Shown here in pieces: positions 53,805 through 63,387 of a stretch of DNA of 64,000 nt. Made by a program: the position numbers and the translations under genes. Numbering within the stretch: position 1 is the stretch's first letter; every line of letters starts with the position of its first letter. The stretch is from an uncultured Alphaproteobacteria bacterium (lineage in GTDB: Bacteria > Pseudomonadota > Alphaproteobacteria > UBA6615). Under the pieces are notes generated by a model. That model was not told the origin of the DNA and ran no database searches. It saw only the letters and a list, made by a program, of their open reading frames with translations. The DNA is taken from assembly GCA_943787745.1 (NCBI GenBank), contig CALSNJ010000001.1:310001-374000 (forward strand), in the 5' to 3' direction.

Positions 53805-55060
53805 GCTGCGTGACGCACAGGCTGACCACCAAGGCGGCCATCAGCTGCATGGGTGATTTCGGTTTCGATGATGGTCCCGGGTTGAACGGTCGTGTCTGCC
53901 AGATCGACCAGCGCAAATTGCTCGCTGCGACCGAGGCCTGGTTTCTCCACGAGAACTGCACGGGTCTTGCCGATCTCGTTGTTCAGAAAATTATCCAGCG
54001 CGCGCGAGCCGGCCGCGCGCAAGCGGGCGGCGCGTTCCTTGATGACATCGCGTGGGAGTTGCGGCATCCGGGCGGCAGGTGTTTCGGGTCGGGGTGAATA
54101 AGGAAAGACGTGCAAATGCGGCAAATCGCATTCTTCCACAATCACCAGACTGTTGGCGAACATCTCTTCGGTCTCGGTTGGAAAGCCTGCAATGATGTCG
54201 GCACCGAACACGGCATCGGGGCGCAGACTTCGAACCTCCTTACAGAATGCGATGGCCTGCTCGCGTGTGTGGCGGCGTTTCATGCGTTTGAGGATCATGT
54301 TGTCACCGGCCTGCAGGCTCAGGTGAAGATGCGGCATTAGACGTGGCTCGTCCGCGATGAGACGCAACAGGTCATCATCAATTTCTGCAACATCGATCGA
54401 GCTCAACCGCAGGCGCGGCAAGTCGGGGACGCTGTTGAGAAGGCGTCGGATCATTTGTCCCAGTCGCGGGCGCCCGGGAAGGTCTGCCCCATAAGAGGTA
54501 ATGTCTACGCCGGAGAGCACGATTTCCCGATAGCCGTTGGTCATGAGGGTTTCGACCTGCTCGACGATCGCGCCGATCGGAACGCTGCGGGAATTGCCGC
54601 GTCCGAACGGGATGACGCAGAACGTGCACCGATGATCGCAGCCATTCTGAACCTGAATGAACGCACGGGTGCGGCCGTCGAACCCTTCGACAAGATGGGA
54701 AGCTGTTTCTCTGGCGGACATGATGTCATCGACCCGGACCGGTTCAGTGTCGAGGGCCAGAAATGAGGTGGCTTCGAGCTTTTCCTGATTGCCGAGCACC
54801 GCGTTGACTTCCGGCATTGCAGCGTAGCTGTCGGGGCTGATCTGGGCGGCGCAGCCTGTCACAATGATTCTTGCATCTGGCTTATTACGGCGCGCTCGTC
54901 TGATGGCCTGGCGGGCCTGACGTTCGGCTTCGGCCGTGACCGCACATGTGTTGATGATCACGGTATCTGATAATCCGGCAGCAGTGGCGTGCTTGCGCAT
55001 GACTTCGGATTCATACGTGTTCAGCCGACAGCCGAAGGTAATGATTTCCGGCGCGCTCAT
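53801..55060 (-). CDS. mtaB: tRNA t6A37 methylthiotransferase MtaB
   Basis: A 419-residue radical SAM methylthiotransferase. The radical SAM cluster cysteines are C141, C145, C148 (NGCDHRCTFCVIP), and the second cluster is C11, C39, C70. A TRAM domain is at the C-terminus (LVEKPGLGRSEQFALV). The ATG at 55060 is chosen since the frame to 55144 overlaps dapF. It modifies ms2t6A37 in tRNA. It overlaps ftsY by 4 bases. Confidence 0.95.
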   Translation of the reverse strand: MSAPEIITFGCRLNTYESEVMRKHATAAGLSDTVIINTCAVTAEAERQARQAIRRARRNKPDARIIVTGCAAQISPDSYAAMPEVNAVLGNQEKLEATSFLALDTEPVRVDDIMSARETASHLVEGFDGRTRAFIQVQNGCDHRCTFCVIPFGRGNSRSVPIGAIVEQVETLMTNGYREIVLSGVDITSYGADLPGRPRLGQMIRRLLNSVPDLPRLRLSSIDVAEIDDDLLRLIADEPRLMPHLHLSLQAGDNMILKRMKRRHTREQAIAFCKEVRSLRPDAVFGADIIAGFPTETEEMFANSLVIVEECDLPHLHVFPYSPRPETPAARMPQLPRDVIKERAARLRAAGSRALDNFLNNEIGKTRAVLVEKPGLGRSEQFALVDLADTTVQPGTIIETEITHAADGRLGGQPVRHAA

Positions 55061-55061
55061 C

Positions 55062-55907
55062 CTAGCGGTGCTCCGTCGCTGAAAAGGCGTCTTCAGACAC
55101 CATGCCCCGGAAGCTTTCTTCGGCGGGTCCGGACATAACGACATGGCCGTTCTCCCGCCATTCGATATTCAGTGAACCACCATCCACGATGACCTTCACA
55201 TTTCGCCCGGTCAGGCCGCGACGATGGGCTGCGACGGCCGCGGCACAGGCGCCGGTGCCGCAGGCAAGCGTCAGGCCCACCCCCCGTTCCCAGACACGCA
55301 GACGCAGCGTGTCGGGCCCGACGACTTGCGCAATTCCGATATTCGCCTTCTCCGGGAAGATCGGATCATGTTCGAGGTCTGGTCCCAGGGTTTCGATTGC
55401 GACGGTTTCAACCTCGTCAACAAAGAAGACCGCGTGCGGATTGCCCATATTGACCGCGACGGGGTCGGTGAGATCCCCACGCGACAATGGGACATGCACG
55501 GTATCGCATTCTTGCGTGAGCGGAATATCCTGCCAGTCCGTGCGGGCAGGTCCCATGTCCACGGCGAAGTGATTGTCGTTGTCCGAACTGCGCCAGGCTT
55601 CGAGCATGCCGGCATCAGTGCGAATACTGAGTTGCTGATTGTTCTCGTCGAGCAGTAACCGCGCCACGCAGCGCATCGCATTCCCACAAGCGCCAACCTG
55701 AGAGCCATCAGCATTGAAAATTCCCACACGCACATCTGCCTGCGAGTCAGGCTCGATGGTGATGAGGGTGTCGAAGCCAATGCCGGTGTGGCGGTCCGAG
55801 AGGTTTTGGGTGCCGCCTTCGGTGACGGAAAGCGGGCGCACGCGCGCATCGACAATGACAAAGTCATTGCCCAGTCCATGCATCTTTATGAATTCGCGTG
55901 CGGTCAT
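55062..55907 (-). CDS. dapF: Diaminopimelate epimerase
   Basis: A 281-residue DapF with the two catalytic cysteines C74 (GACGNAMRC) and C216 (LACGTGACA), and the MHGLGNDFVIVD start. It converts LL- to meso-diaminopimelate for lysine and peptidoglycan. It is the first gene of the dapF-mtaB-ftsY set. The start follows weak sequence; the length is typical. Confidence 0.97.
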   Translation of the reverse strand: MTAREFIKMHGLGNDFVIVDARVRPLSVTEGGTQNLSDRHTGIGFDTLITIEPDSQADVRVGIFNADGSQVGACGNAMRCVARLLLDENNQQLSIRTDAGMLEAWRSSDNDNHFAVDMGPARTDWQDIPLTQECDTVHVPLSRGDLTDPVAVNMGNPHAVFFVDEVETVAIETLGPDLEHDPIFPEKANIGIAQVVGPDTLRLRVWERGVGLTLACGTGACAAAVAAHRRGLTGRNVKVIVDGGSLNIEWRENGHVVMSGPAEESFRGMVSEDAFSATEHR

Positions 55908-55965
55908 GAGCGGGATATAGGGCTGTAAGCCCCTCCGCGTCCAGTCCTGCGAAACTTAGAAAAGC

Positions 55966-56445
55966 TCAGCTGCGTCCGAGAGATTTCACCAGTTGCACGA
56001 CCTGACGGCGTACACGGGAATCCGGAATTTTCTGAAACGCCTGATTCAGGTCGAGAACCTGACGTGCCGATCGGGACTCCGGATCGGCACCACCGGCGGC
56101 TTCACTCTGCCCTGTCCGGGCCTTTGCACCATTCAGGCCTTCAAAGAAATAGCCGGGTACGACGTCGAGCACATCACAGAGCTGCCAAAGCTTCGAGGCG
56201 CTGATTCGGTTGGCGCCGCTTTCGTATTTCTGGACCTGCTGGAAACTAATTCCAAGCTGCCGTGCGAGTTCTTTCTGAGGCATGCCGCACATCTCGCGCC
56301 GCGCGCGCATTCGTCGACCAACATGTGTATCAATTGGGTGTGGCAAGTGAAGTTTTCCCTGATCTGCTCTGTTGTTGTGCATCGATGCGATCATGAGCCG
56401 GAGGTGCGGCCCATCCGGATTGGACGACGCCAGAAAGTCGTGCAC
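55966..56445 (-). CDS. XRE-family helix-turn-helix regulator
   Basis: A 159-residue protein with an HTH domain in the middle (QKELARQLGISFQQVQKYESGANRISASKLWQLCDVLDV) and a C-terminal tail without a known domain. The start is unclear: GTG 56445 gives the longest frame; ATG 56394 and 56382 are alternatives with no clear ribosome site. An inverted repeat TTGTTG-N6-CAACAA (56452-56469) just upstream suggests self-regulation. Confidence 0.85.
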   Translation of the reverse strand: MHDFLASSNPDGPHLRLMIASMHNNRADQGKLHLPHPIDTHVGRRMRARREMCGMPQKELARQLGISFQQVQKYESGANRISASKLWQLCDVLDVVPGYFFEGLNGAKARTGQSEAAGGADPESRSARQVLDLNQAFQKIPDSRVRRQVVQLVKSLGRS

Positions 56446-56451
56446 CTAAAG

Positions 56452-56469
56452 TTGTTGTTAGGTCAACAA
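56452..56469. promoter_or_regulatory. Inverted repeat upstream of the XRE gene
   Basis: TTGTTG and CAACAA arms with a six-base spacer, next to the longest start of the regulator. Typical in size for an HTH operator. Confidence 0.4.
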
Positions 56470-56796
56470 TAAATTCAATCGCACCGGTATTCCCAAACCT
56501 TTGCTTTCGTCCGCATGGTCCCCTCACACCCGTTCAAGCATGTTGCACAACCAGAGCGAGCGTACAGGGAATCCGCCTTTTTTGAAGGAGAAAATCATTT
56601 ATCCTTTTGGTTGCAACAGGTTGATCTAAAGCGGTCACAAACATGTCATATGCCAGACACATCAGACTCCATGGCGTGCATAACTTTCTTCACGTACGTA
56701 AATACCTTGGGTTTCGGATCGCAAGACTCGGTGCCAGATTCGCTTGTCGGGTATTGCTTGACCCTATTTTCACCTTCGCATAGGTTCCCCGCCATT

Positions 56797-56817
56797 CCGC
56801 ATCGATGGCCGATGCGG
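56797..56817 (+). promoter_or_regulatory. Hairpin in the ffh leader
   Basis: Eight-base-pair stem around loop ATGGC, about 100 bases before the ffh start. It could be part of the leader or a terminator for a small transcript, though no T run follows. Confidence 0.3.
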
Positions 56818-56920
56818 CCCGGGCCGAGAGGTCGGGGCTCCGCCAGTCCGCGAGTTTCGCGCACTGGCGCGTTTGTCGTTGGGCACTTCTCTGTTGGAGC
56901 GCCCGGAAGGATTGGATGGC

Positions 56921-58309
56921 ATGTTTGAGTCGCTAAGCGAACGCCTGGGTGATGTCTTTGACCGCCTGAAGCGGCGTGGTGCCCTGTCCGAAGAGGATGT
57001 CGCGGCAGCTCTGCGCGAAGTCAGAGTGGCCTTGCTGGAGGCCGATGTCGCCTTGCCCGTGGTCCGGGACTTCATCGCGTCCGTCCAGGAGAAGGCTGTC
57101 GGGCAGGAAGTTGTGCGTTCGGTTTCGCCCGGGCAGATGGTCGTCAAGATTGTCCATGATTCTCTTATTGAAATGCTCGGATCTGAGGCGGTTGAGATTG
57201 ATCTGAATGCCCCGGCCCCGGTCGCAATTCTCGTTGTCGGTCTGCAGGGCTCAGGTAAGACGACCACAACCGCCAAAATTGGCTACCATCTTGCCGACAA
57301 GCAGCGCAAGAAAGTTTTGATGGCGTCCCTCGACGTGCGTCGACCGGCCGCGCAGGAACAACTTCGTGTGCTGGGTGATCAAGTTCTCGTCCCCACACTG
57401 GATATTCGCGCCGGCGAGATGCCGGTCATGATTGCCAAGCGCGCCATGGATCAGGCGCGGCGTGAAGGCTATGACGTTGTCTTGCTCGATACCGCAGGTC
57501 GCCTGTCTATTGATGATGCCCTGATGACCGAGGCCAGCGCGATCCGCGACGCGGCCAAGCCTCACGAAACCCTTCTGGTCGCAGACGCCATGACAGGTCA
57601 GGACGCGGTGAACACCGCGCAGGCCTTCCATGAAAAGGTTGGCATTACCGGTATTGTTCTGACCCGTATGGATGGCGATGCCCGCGGCGGTGCAGCCCTT
57701 TCGATGCGGGCGGTGACCGGCCAGCCGATCAAGCTGGTGGGTGTTGGCGAGAAGATGGACGAGCTGGAGCCGTTCCATCCTGAACGCATTGCCGGGCGCA
57801 TTCTGGACATGGGTGATGTGGTCACGCTTGTTGAGCGTGCCAATGAACTCGTCGAAGAGGAAGAAGCCGAAAAGATCGCGCGCAAGCTCGCCAAGGGTGA
57901 GTTTGATATGAACGATCTGCTCGACCAGCTCCGCCAATTGAAGAAGATGGGCGGCCTGGGCGGCGTGATGTCGATGCTGCCGGGTGTTGGCAAGATGAAG
58001 AAGCAAATGGCTGATCACAACATCGACGACAGCATGATCAAGCGTCAGGAAGCCATCATCCTCTCCATGACCGCGAAAGAACGCTTGAAGCCCGCGATGG
58101 TGAAGGCCTCACGTAAGAAGCGTATTGCAGCGGGTTCTGGCACCAGCGTGCAGGAAATCAACAAGCTGCTGAAGCAGTATCAGCAGATGCAGACCATGAT
58201 GAAGAAGATGAAAAAGATGGGCGGCAAAATGCCCATGGGTGGCGGCGGAATGCCGGGCATGGGCGGAAGTCTGCCACCCGGCATGATGCCACCAGGAATG
58301 GGGCGCTAG
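56921..58309 (+). CDS. ffh: Signal recognition particle protein Ffh
   Basis: A 462-residue Ffh. The N-domain precedes the G-domain motifs GLQGSGKTTTTAK, DVRRPAAQEQL, DTAGR and TRMDGDARGG. The M-domain is methionine-rich and ends in GGMPGMGGSLPPGMM. It binds signal peptides and 4.5S RNA. The ATG at 56921 follows GGAAGG; the frame to 56873 is longer without support. It is upstream of the ribosomal operon, as usual. Confidence 0.97.
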   Translation: MFESLSERLGDVFDRLKRRGALSEEDVAAALREVRVALLEADVALPVVRDFIASVQEKAVGQEVVRSVSPGQMVVKIVHDSLIEMLGSEAVEIDLNAPAPVAILVVGLQGSGKTTTTAKIGYHLADKQRKKVLMASLDVRRPAAQEQLRVLGDQVLVPTLDIRAGEMPVMIAKRAMDQARREGYDVVLLDTAGRLSIDDALMTEASAIRDAAKPHETLLVADAMTGQDAVNTAQAFHEKVGITGIVLTRMDGDARGGAALSMRAVTGQPIKLVGVGEKMDELEPFHPERIAGRILDMGDVVTLVERANELVEEEEAEKIARKLAKGEFDMNDLLDQLRQLKKMGGLGGVMSMLPGVGKMKKQMADHNIDDSMIKRQEAIILSMTAKERLKPAMVKASRKKRIAAGSGTSVQEINKLLKQYQQMQTMMKKMKKMGGKMPMGGGGMPGMGGSLPPGMMPPGMGR

Positions 58310-58319
58310 GAGGCATATC

Positions 58320-58700
58320 ATGTTTCATCACGTTTCCATCGGTGTTGCAGACCTGGGCCGTTCGTCGGCTTTCTATGATGCCGTGCTGGGCGCACTTGGC
58401 CATGAACGTTACATGGAAAAGTCGGGCACGATCTCATGGCGCTCCGCAGAAGGTGGTGCCGTTTTCTGGATCAATCTTCGCGATGAACTGACGGTTGTGC
58501 CCGATGACGGACGTCATATCGCGTTCGCGGCGCAATCCCCGATGCAGGTCGATATGTTCTATCAAGCGGCCATGATGTCGGGTGCGGTTGGCGATGGGGC
58601 ACCCGGGCTTCGCCCGGAATATCGCGACACGTATTATGGCGCGTTCGTTCTCGACCCGGACGGGCACAAAGTCGAAGCCGTTTATTTGCCGCCGGCCTGA
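58320..58700 (+). CDS. VOC-family protein, copy 1
   Basis: A 126-residue single-domain glyoxalase/bleomycin-resistance-fold protein (MFHHVSIGVADLGRSSAFYDAVLGALGH at the start, FVLDPDGHKVEAVY at the end). The metal ligands are plausible: His in the first strand and Glu at the last. It starts 10 bases after ffh with an AGGAGG site and overlaps the next VOC gene by 1 base. Such proteins bind metal and act as lyases, dioxygenases or resistance proteins; substrate unknown. Confidence 0.85.
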   Translation: MFHHVSIGVADLGRSSAFYDAVLGALGHERYMEKSGTISWRSAEGGAVFWINLRDELTVVPDDGRHIAFAAQSPMQVDMFYQAAMMSGAVGDGAPGLRPEYRDTYYGAFVLDPDGHKVEAVYLPPA

Positions 58701-59095
58701 TGCGAATGGCAATGATCGATCATATCTCTCTTGGGGTCAGTGACCTTGTTGCCAGTGGTGCGTTTTACGACGCCGCTCTGGCACCGCTCGGCTATGCCCG
58801 GGTGCTGGAGAAGGGGATCGGCTTTGCTTACGGACCCGGTCCCGGCCGGGAGGGGATGATGTTCTGGATCGTGCAGCCGGACGCGGAGGTCGCGCCGTCA
58901 CGCGGCAGTCATGTCGGATTCGCCGCTGGTGATCGCGCTGAAGTTGACGCGTTTCATGCTGCCGCGATGTCGGCTGGGGCACGTGACAATGGCGCCCCCG
59001 GGTTACGGCCCGAATACAGCGACGGTTACTACGGGGCCTTCGTTCTGGACCCTGACGGACACAAGATTGAGGCGCTCTGCCGAATTCCGGTTTGA
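58700..59095 (+). CDS. VOC-family protein, copy 2
   Basis: A 131-residue paralogue of the preceding protein: IDHISLGVSDLVASGAFYDAALAPLGY and GAPGLRPEYSDGYYGAFVLDPDGHKIEA. The ATG overlaps the previous stop (TGATG). Two VOC genes between ffh and rpsP are unusual, since these normally abut. They may be a heterodimer or a duplicate with a new substrate. Confidence 0.85.
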   Translation: MRMAMIDHISLGVSDLVASGAFYDAALAPLGYARVLEKGIGFAYGPGPGREGMMFWIVQPDAEVAPSRGSHVGFAAGDRAEVDAFHAAAMSAGARDNGAPGLRPEYSDGYYGAFVLDPDGHKIEALCRIPV

Positions 59096-59146
59096 GCGTG
59101 TTGAAACCAAAACAACCAAGTTCACGAAAGAAAAGGAATTAATATC

Positions 59147-59680
59147 ATGGCTTTACGTATTCGACTGGCACGCGGTGGTGCCAAAAAGCGTCCTTATTAC
59201 CGCATTGTTGTCGCCGATCAGGCGCGCGCGCGTGACGGGCGTTTCATTGAGCGTATCGGGGCCTACAATCCGATGCTCCCCAAGGATGACCCCAATCGGG
59301 TGAAGTTCGATGAAGAGCGCGCCAAGCATTGGATTGGTGTCGGTGCCAAGCCGTCTGACCGTGTTGCCAAATTCTTTGCCAATGCAGGCCTGATGGACGC
59401 ACCGGTGCTGCGTGACCAGACCAAGCAACATATGCCGAAGGCAAAGGCGCAGGAGCGAGCTGCTGCCGCTGTTGAGGCTGCTGAAGCCGCAGCCGTTGCC
59501 GCCGCCGAAGCTGCAGCTGCACCGGCCGAGGAAGCGCCGGTTGAGGAAGCTCCTGCCGAGGAAGCCCCGGCTGAAGAGGCTGCTGCTGAAGAAGCTCCTG
59601 CCGAGGAGGCTGCTGCCGAAGAAGCGCCCGCCGAGGAAGCCGTTGCCGAAGAGGCCCCGGCTGAAGAAGAAAAGTCCTGA
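59147..59680 (+). CDS. rpsP: 30S ribosomal protein S16 with a long acidic tail
   Basis: The first 85 residues form the S16 fold (MALRIRLARGGAKKRPYYRIVVAD, RFIERIGAYNP). The rest, to residue 177, is a tail of Ala and Glu with repeated EEAPA units (about 59530-59670). S16 is usually about 80-110 residues, so the tail is long, although alphaproteobacteria often have extensions. The ribosome site is AAAAGGAAT. It is followed by rimM after 20 bases. Confidence 0.97.
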   Translation: MALRIRLARGGAKKRPYYRIVVADQARARDGRFIERIGAYNPMLPKDDPNRVKFDEERAKHWIGVGAKPSDRVAKFFANAGLMDAPVLRDQTKQHMPKAKAQERAAAAVEAAEAAAVAAAEAAAAPAEEAPVEEAPAEEAPAEEAAAEEAPAEEAAAEEAPAEEAVAEEAPAEEEKS

Positions 59681-59700
59681 TTTCAGGACGTATGTAAGCC

Positions 59701-60240
59701 ATGAGCGACACCGACCAGGAACAGAGCAAACGTGTCTGCGTCGGTGTCGTCACGGGCGCACATGGTCTCAAAGGCCTTGTGCGTGTGCGTCCCTATACGG
59801 ACGTGCCTGAGGATGTCGGTGCGTATGGGCCGGTCGAATCCGAAGATGGCAGCCGATCCTTCGAGCTCGAAATCCGCAACCGGACGGGCAAGGGACAGGT
59901 GCTTGTATACATTAAAGGAATCGATGACCGCACAGCGGCTGAGGGCCTCAAAAGCACATTGCTTTTTGTGCCACGTGACCGTCTGCCGGCCGCCGAGGAC
60001 GACGAATTCTACCATGCAGACCTTCTGGGCCTGAGCATTGTTGGTCAGGACGGGGAGACGGTGGGAACCGTCCGCTCTGTCGAGAATTTCGGTGGTGGGG
60101 ACATGCTCGAGATCGATGACGCGCGCGGCGGGGTTGCCACCATTCCGTTTACGTTGGCCGCAGTTCCGGAAGTGGACATTGGGGCGGGCCGCGTTGTTGT
60201 GGACGTGAGTCAGATATTACGGGCTGGCAAGGATGGATAG
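59701..60240 (+). CDS. rimM: 16S rRNA processing protein RimM
   Basis: A 179-residue RimM with the N-terminal [24 protein letters not shown] and C-terminal PRC-barrel domain ([36 protein letters not shown]). It helps mature the 30S head and binds S19. It overlaps trmD by 8 bases. Confidence 0.96.
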   Translation: MSDTDQEQSKRVCVGVVTGAHGLKGLVRVRPYTDVPEDVGAYGPVESEDGSRSFELEIRNRTGKGQVLVYIKGIDDRTAAEGLKSTLLFVPRDRLPAAEDDEFYHADLLGLSIVGQDGETVGTVRSVENFGGGDMLEIDDARGGVATIPFTLAAVPEVDIGAGRVVVDVSQILRAGKDG

Positions 60241-60976
60241 CGCCAACCCATGGGCAGCAAGTGTACTTACGCTCTATCCGGATATGTTTCCTGGACCGCT
60301 CGGCATGTCCTTGCACGGGCGGGCTCTGGAGCAGGAAATCTGGTCGCTGGAGACCCGGGATATTCGGAGTTATGCGACAGATCGTCATGCGACAGTCGAT
60401 GATCAGCCCTTTGGCGGTGGCCCCGGGATGGTCATGCGCCCGGATATCGTGGATTTAGCGCTTTCTGAAACGCGCAATCAGGTTGACGATCAGCGGCCGA
60501 TCATCTATCTCACGCCCCGCGGTTGTCCGTTGGATCAGGCACGAGTCCGTGACTTGGCGGATGGCCCCGGTGTGATACTGCTTTGTGGCCGGTTTGAAGG
60601 TGTCGATCAACGTGTGCTCGACGCATGGCAAGCCGAGGATGTGAGTATCGGAGATTACGTGCTTTCAGGCGGTGAGCCTGCAGCACTGGTTTTGCTTGAT
60701 GCGGCTGTCCGATTGTTGCCGGGGGTTCTCGGCGCGGCAGAGTCTCTGTCGGAAGAAAGTTTTGAAAGCGGGTTGCTCGAATACCCGCAATTTACACGGC
60801 CGGCCAGTTGGACTGATCGGCAGGGCAATGAACGTCTGGTGCCCGACGTCCTGACCTCAGGCCATCATGGCCGGGTCGCGCAGTGGCGGAACGAACAGGC
60901 GAAACAGATTACCCGCGAGCGCCGGCCTGATCTCTGGCAGCGTTTCGCGAAGCAGGACGAAGAAGGACAAGAGTGA
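60233..60976 (+). CDS. trmD: tRNA (guanine37-N1)-methyltransferase TrmD
   Basis: A 247-residue SPOUT methyltransferase. It shows [14 protein letters not shown], the trefoil-knot segments [16 protein letters not shown] and [12 protein letters not shown], and [28 protein letters not shown]. It makes m1G37 in tRNA and prevents frameshifting. The end overlaps rplS by 4 bases. Confidence 0.97.
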   Translation: MDSANPWAASVLTLYPDMFPGPLGMSLHGRALEQEIWSLETRDIRSYATDRHATVDDQPFGGGPGMVMRPDIVDLALSETRNQVDDQRPIIYLTPRGCPLDQARVRDLADGPGVILLCGRFEGVDQRVLDAWQAEDVSIGDYVLSGGEPAALVLLDAAVRLLPGVLGAAESLSEESFESGLLEYPQFTRPASWTDRQGNERLVPDVLTSGHHGRVAQWRNEQAKQITRERRPDLWQRFAKQDEEGQE

Positions 60977-61407
60977 TGAACACGCTTCAGAAGTTTGAGG
61001 CCGCACAGCTTGAAAAGCTGCAGGCCAACCGCGAGACCCCCGACTTTGGTCCGGGTGACACGGTGCGCGTCAATGTGCGTGTTGTCGAAGGTGAGCGCGA
61101 GCGTATCCAGGCCTATGAGGGTGTGTGCATCGCGGTGAAGAATGACGGTATCAACTCCGCCTTCACGGTTCGCAAGATTTCCTTCGGTGAGGGTGTTGAG
61201 CGTGTGTTCCCGCTTTATGGCCCGCGGGTTGATTCAATCGACGTCATTCGCCACGGTAAAGTTCGGCGCGCCAAGCTGTATTATCTGCGTGGCCGCACGG
61301 GCAAGCGCGCACGTATCACCGAGCGGACCACGGGCCGTGGCATGACGCCGCGCAAGGCCAAGGGCGCTGCGGCAACTCCCGTCGAGGCCGAAAACAAGAC
61401 CGAGTAG
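60973..61407 (+). CDS. rplS: 50S ribosomal protein L19
   Basis: A 144-residue L19 ([62 protein letters not shown]) with a short basic C-terminal tail. It is last in the rpsP operon. ATG 60973 or 60976 may be used. A terminator follows at 61444. Confidence 0.97.
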   Translation: MMNTLQKFEAAQLEKLQANRETPDFGPGDTVRVNVRVVEGERERIQAYEGVCIAVKNDGINSAFTVRKISFGEGVERVFPLYGPRVDSIDVIRHGKVRRAKLYYLRGRTGKRARITERTTGRGMTPRKAKGAAATPVEAENKTE

Positions 61408-61443
61408 ATACCCGGCTCCCACAGGTGGGCCGAGTGAAGAGGC

Positions 61444-61480
61444 AACGCCCCGGAGCATATGTTCGCGGGGCGTTTTGCTT
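61444..61480 (+). terminator. Rho-independent terminator after rplS
   Basis: AACGCCCCG (61444-61452) and CGGGGCGTT (61466-61474) form a nine-base stem, followed by TTGCTTTT. It ends the ffh-rplS operon, 33 bases before leuC. Confidence 0.75.
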
Positions 61481-61512
61481 TTGCGACGACGATCAGCAGG
61501 AAGATAGAAATC

Positions 61513-62925
61513 ATGGCGCAGCCGAAAACACTGTTCGACAAAATCTGGGAATCGCATCTGGTTGATGCGCAGGATGACGACACCTGCCTTGTCTATATTG
61601 ATCGACATCTCGTCCATGAAGTGACCAGCCCGCAGGCGTTTGAAGGCCTGCGTCTGAGCGGCCGCACCGTGCGTCGCCCGGATGCCACGCTTGCTGTGGC
61701 CGATCACAATGTGCCGACGACCGATCGCAGCATGGGCATCGAGGATGAAGAATCCCGGATTCAGGTCGAGACGCTGACCAAGAACTGCGAAGAGTTTGGT
61801 ATCGAGCTTTTTGATATGGCGGATATTCGTCAGGGCATCGTGCACATTATCGGGCCAGAGCAGGGGTTTACTCTGCCGGGAACGACGATCGTGTGCGGTG
61901 ACAGCCACACCGCCACCCATGGCGCGTTCGGTGCGCTGGCCTTCGGAATCGGGACGTCTGAGGTCGAGCATGTGCTCGCCACCCAGACGCTGTTGCAGCG
62001 TCCGGCCAAAAACTTCCTGGTCTCCGTGGATGGTGAGTTGTCGCTCGGCGTGACGGCCAAGGACATGATCCTCGCAATTATCGGCGCCATCGGCACTGCT
62101 GGGGGAACGGGTTCGGTCATTGAGTATGCTGGCGAAGCCGTGCGTGCGCTTTCCATGGAAGGTCGTATGACCATGTGCAACATGTCCATTGAAGGCGGCG
62201 CACGCGCCGGACTCGTGGCGCCTGACGACACCACCTATGAGTATCTCAAGGGACGCCCCATGGCACCGAAGGGTGCTGCCTGGGAGCAGGCCGAGGCCTA
62301 CTGGCGGACCTTGCCGACCGACGAAGGTGCGAAGTACGACAATGAAGTCCGTCTCTCTGCGGCAGACATTCCGCCGCAAGTCACCTGGGGAACCAGCCCG
62401 GAAAACGTTGTGCCGATCACCGGAGCTGTTCCCGATCCTGAGCATGATGCCCGTGATGACAACCAGCGTCAGGCCTGGGAGCGTTCGCTCGAATATATGG
62501 ATTTGAAGGCTGGCACCAAGATGCAGGACGTCGGCGTCGACAAGGTCTTCATCGGGTCATGCACCAATGGTCGGATTGAAGACCTGCGCGCTGTGGCGGC
62601 GGTCGCCGAAGGCCGCCAGGTCTCTGACAGCGTCTATGCGATGGTTGTTCCGGGATCCGGTCTGGTGAAAGAGCAGGCTGAAGCCGAAGGCATCGACAAG
62701 ATCCTGACGGCGGCTGGTTTCGACTGGCGTGAGCCGGGTTGTTCCATGTGTCTGGCGATGAACGCCGACAAGCTGGAGCCGGGCGAACGTTGTGCGTCGA
62801 CATCCAACCGTAACTTCGAAGGTCGTCAGGGCCGCGGTGGACGAACCCATCTGGTGAGCCCGGCGATGGCGGCGGCTGCTGCTATCATAGGCAAGCTCAC
62901 CGATGTGCGTGACCTTGATAGTTGA
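61513..62925 (+). CDS. leuC: 3-isopropylmalate dehydratase large subunit
   Basis: A 470-residue LeuC. The iron-sulphur cysteines are in FIGSCTNGR and GCSMCLAMN, and the start [17 protein letters not shown] is typical. It isomerises 2-isopropylmalate to 3-isopropylmalate in leucine synthesis with LeuD. The ATG at 61513 follows GGAAGAT; the frame to 61459 overlaps the terminator. It is followed by an RDD gene. Confidence 0.97.
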   Translation: MAQPKTLFDKIWESHLVDAQDDDTCLVYIDRHLVHEVTSPQAFEGLRLSGRTVRRPDATLAVADHNVPTTDRSMGIEDEESRIQVETLTKNCEEFGIELFDMADIRQGIVHIIGPEQGFTLPGTTIVCGDSHTATHGAFGALAFGIGTSEVEHVLATQTLLQRPAKNFLVSVDGELSLGVTAKDMILAIIGAIGTAGGTGSVIEYAGEAVRALSMEGRMTMCNMSIEGGARAGLVAPDDTTYEYLKGRPMAPKGAAWEQAEAYWRTLPTDEGAKYDNEVRLSAADIPPQVTWGTSPENVVPITGAVPDPEHDARDDNQRQAWERSLEYMDLKAGTKMQDVGVDKVFIGSCTNGRIEDLRAVAAVAEGRQVSDSVYAMVVPGSGLVKEQAEAEGIDKILTAAGFDWREPGCSMCLAMNADKLEPGERCASTSNRNFEGRQGRGGRTHLVSPAMAAAAAIIGKLTDVRDLDS

Positions 62926-63377
62926 GCGCGCTCGAACCCAACGACGTGCTGCCGCTCCGTTATTCGGGGTTGCTGTTGCGCGTCGTGGCGGGACTGGCCG
63001 ATCTGGGCGTGGTCTGGCTCTTCGCTTGGCTGGTCTCGACGGTGCTCGGCATTCCGTTTCTGGCCGCGACACCCGAACAGCTGGCCGATACCACGTCCTT
63101 GCATATGCTGAATGCGATCGTTCTGTTCTTCGCCTGGCTTTACTTCGCTGGTCTGGAGACCAGCAATCTGCAAGCCACGCTGGGCATGGCGGTGATGGGA
63201 ATTTACACCGCCGATCAAAGCGGCGAACGCGCCGGGATGGGCCGGACCACGGTTCGGTTCTTGACGCGTTTCATGTCAATTTTTCCGCTGTTTTGCGGGT
63301 TTCTTCCGATCTTGCTGACCCGGCGTCGGCAAGCCGTCCACGACATGCTTTCGGGCTGTGTCATTCTCAAACGCTAG
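62922..63377 (+). CDS. RDD-family membrane protein
   Basis: A 151-residue protein with three to four membrane segments ([25 protein letters not shown] at the RDD motif, [39 protein letters not shown]). The start is TTG 62922 overlapping the leuC stop. RDD proteins are of unclear function, some linked to ion transport. Its place between leuC and leuD is unusual. Confidence 0.85.
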   Translation: MSALEPNDVLPLRYSGLLLRVVAGLADLGVVWLFAWLVSTVLGIPFLAATPEQLADTTSLHMLNAIVLFFAWLYFAGLETSNLQATLGMAVMGIYTADQSGERAGMGRTTVRFLTRFMSIFPLFCGFLPILLTRRRQAVHDMLSGCVILKR

Positions 63378-63387
63378 GAGATGCGTG

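Larger units (their letters stand above)
56446..56920. other. 475-base gap before ffh
   Basis: No convincing gene. It holds the XRE-proximal inverted repeat TTGTTG/CAACAA (56452-56469) and, near ffh, a perfect eight-base-pair hairpin CCGCATCG/CGATGCGG (56797-56817) followed by GC-rich sequence. A frame at 56515-56928 has unusual composition and no ribosome site. I looked for a 4.5S RNA and saw none. Confidence 0.5.

Noticed and set aside
56446-56920. 4.5S RNA or riboswitch upstream of ffh
   Set aside because: No conserved SRP RNA loop motif is visible; only a simple hairpin.
56515-56928. Plus-strand 137-codon frame before ffh
   Set aside because: No ribosome site, odd composition, and its end overlaps the ffh start; better read as leader sequence.
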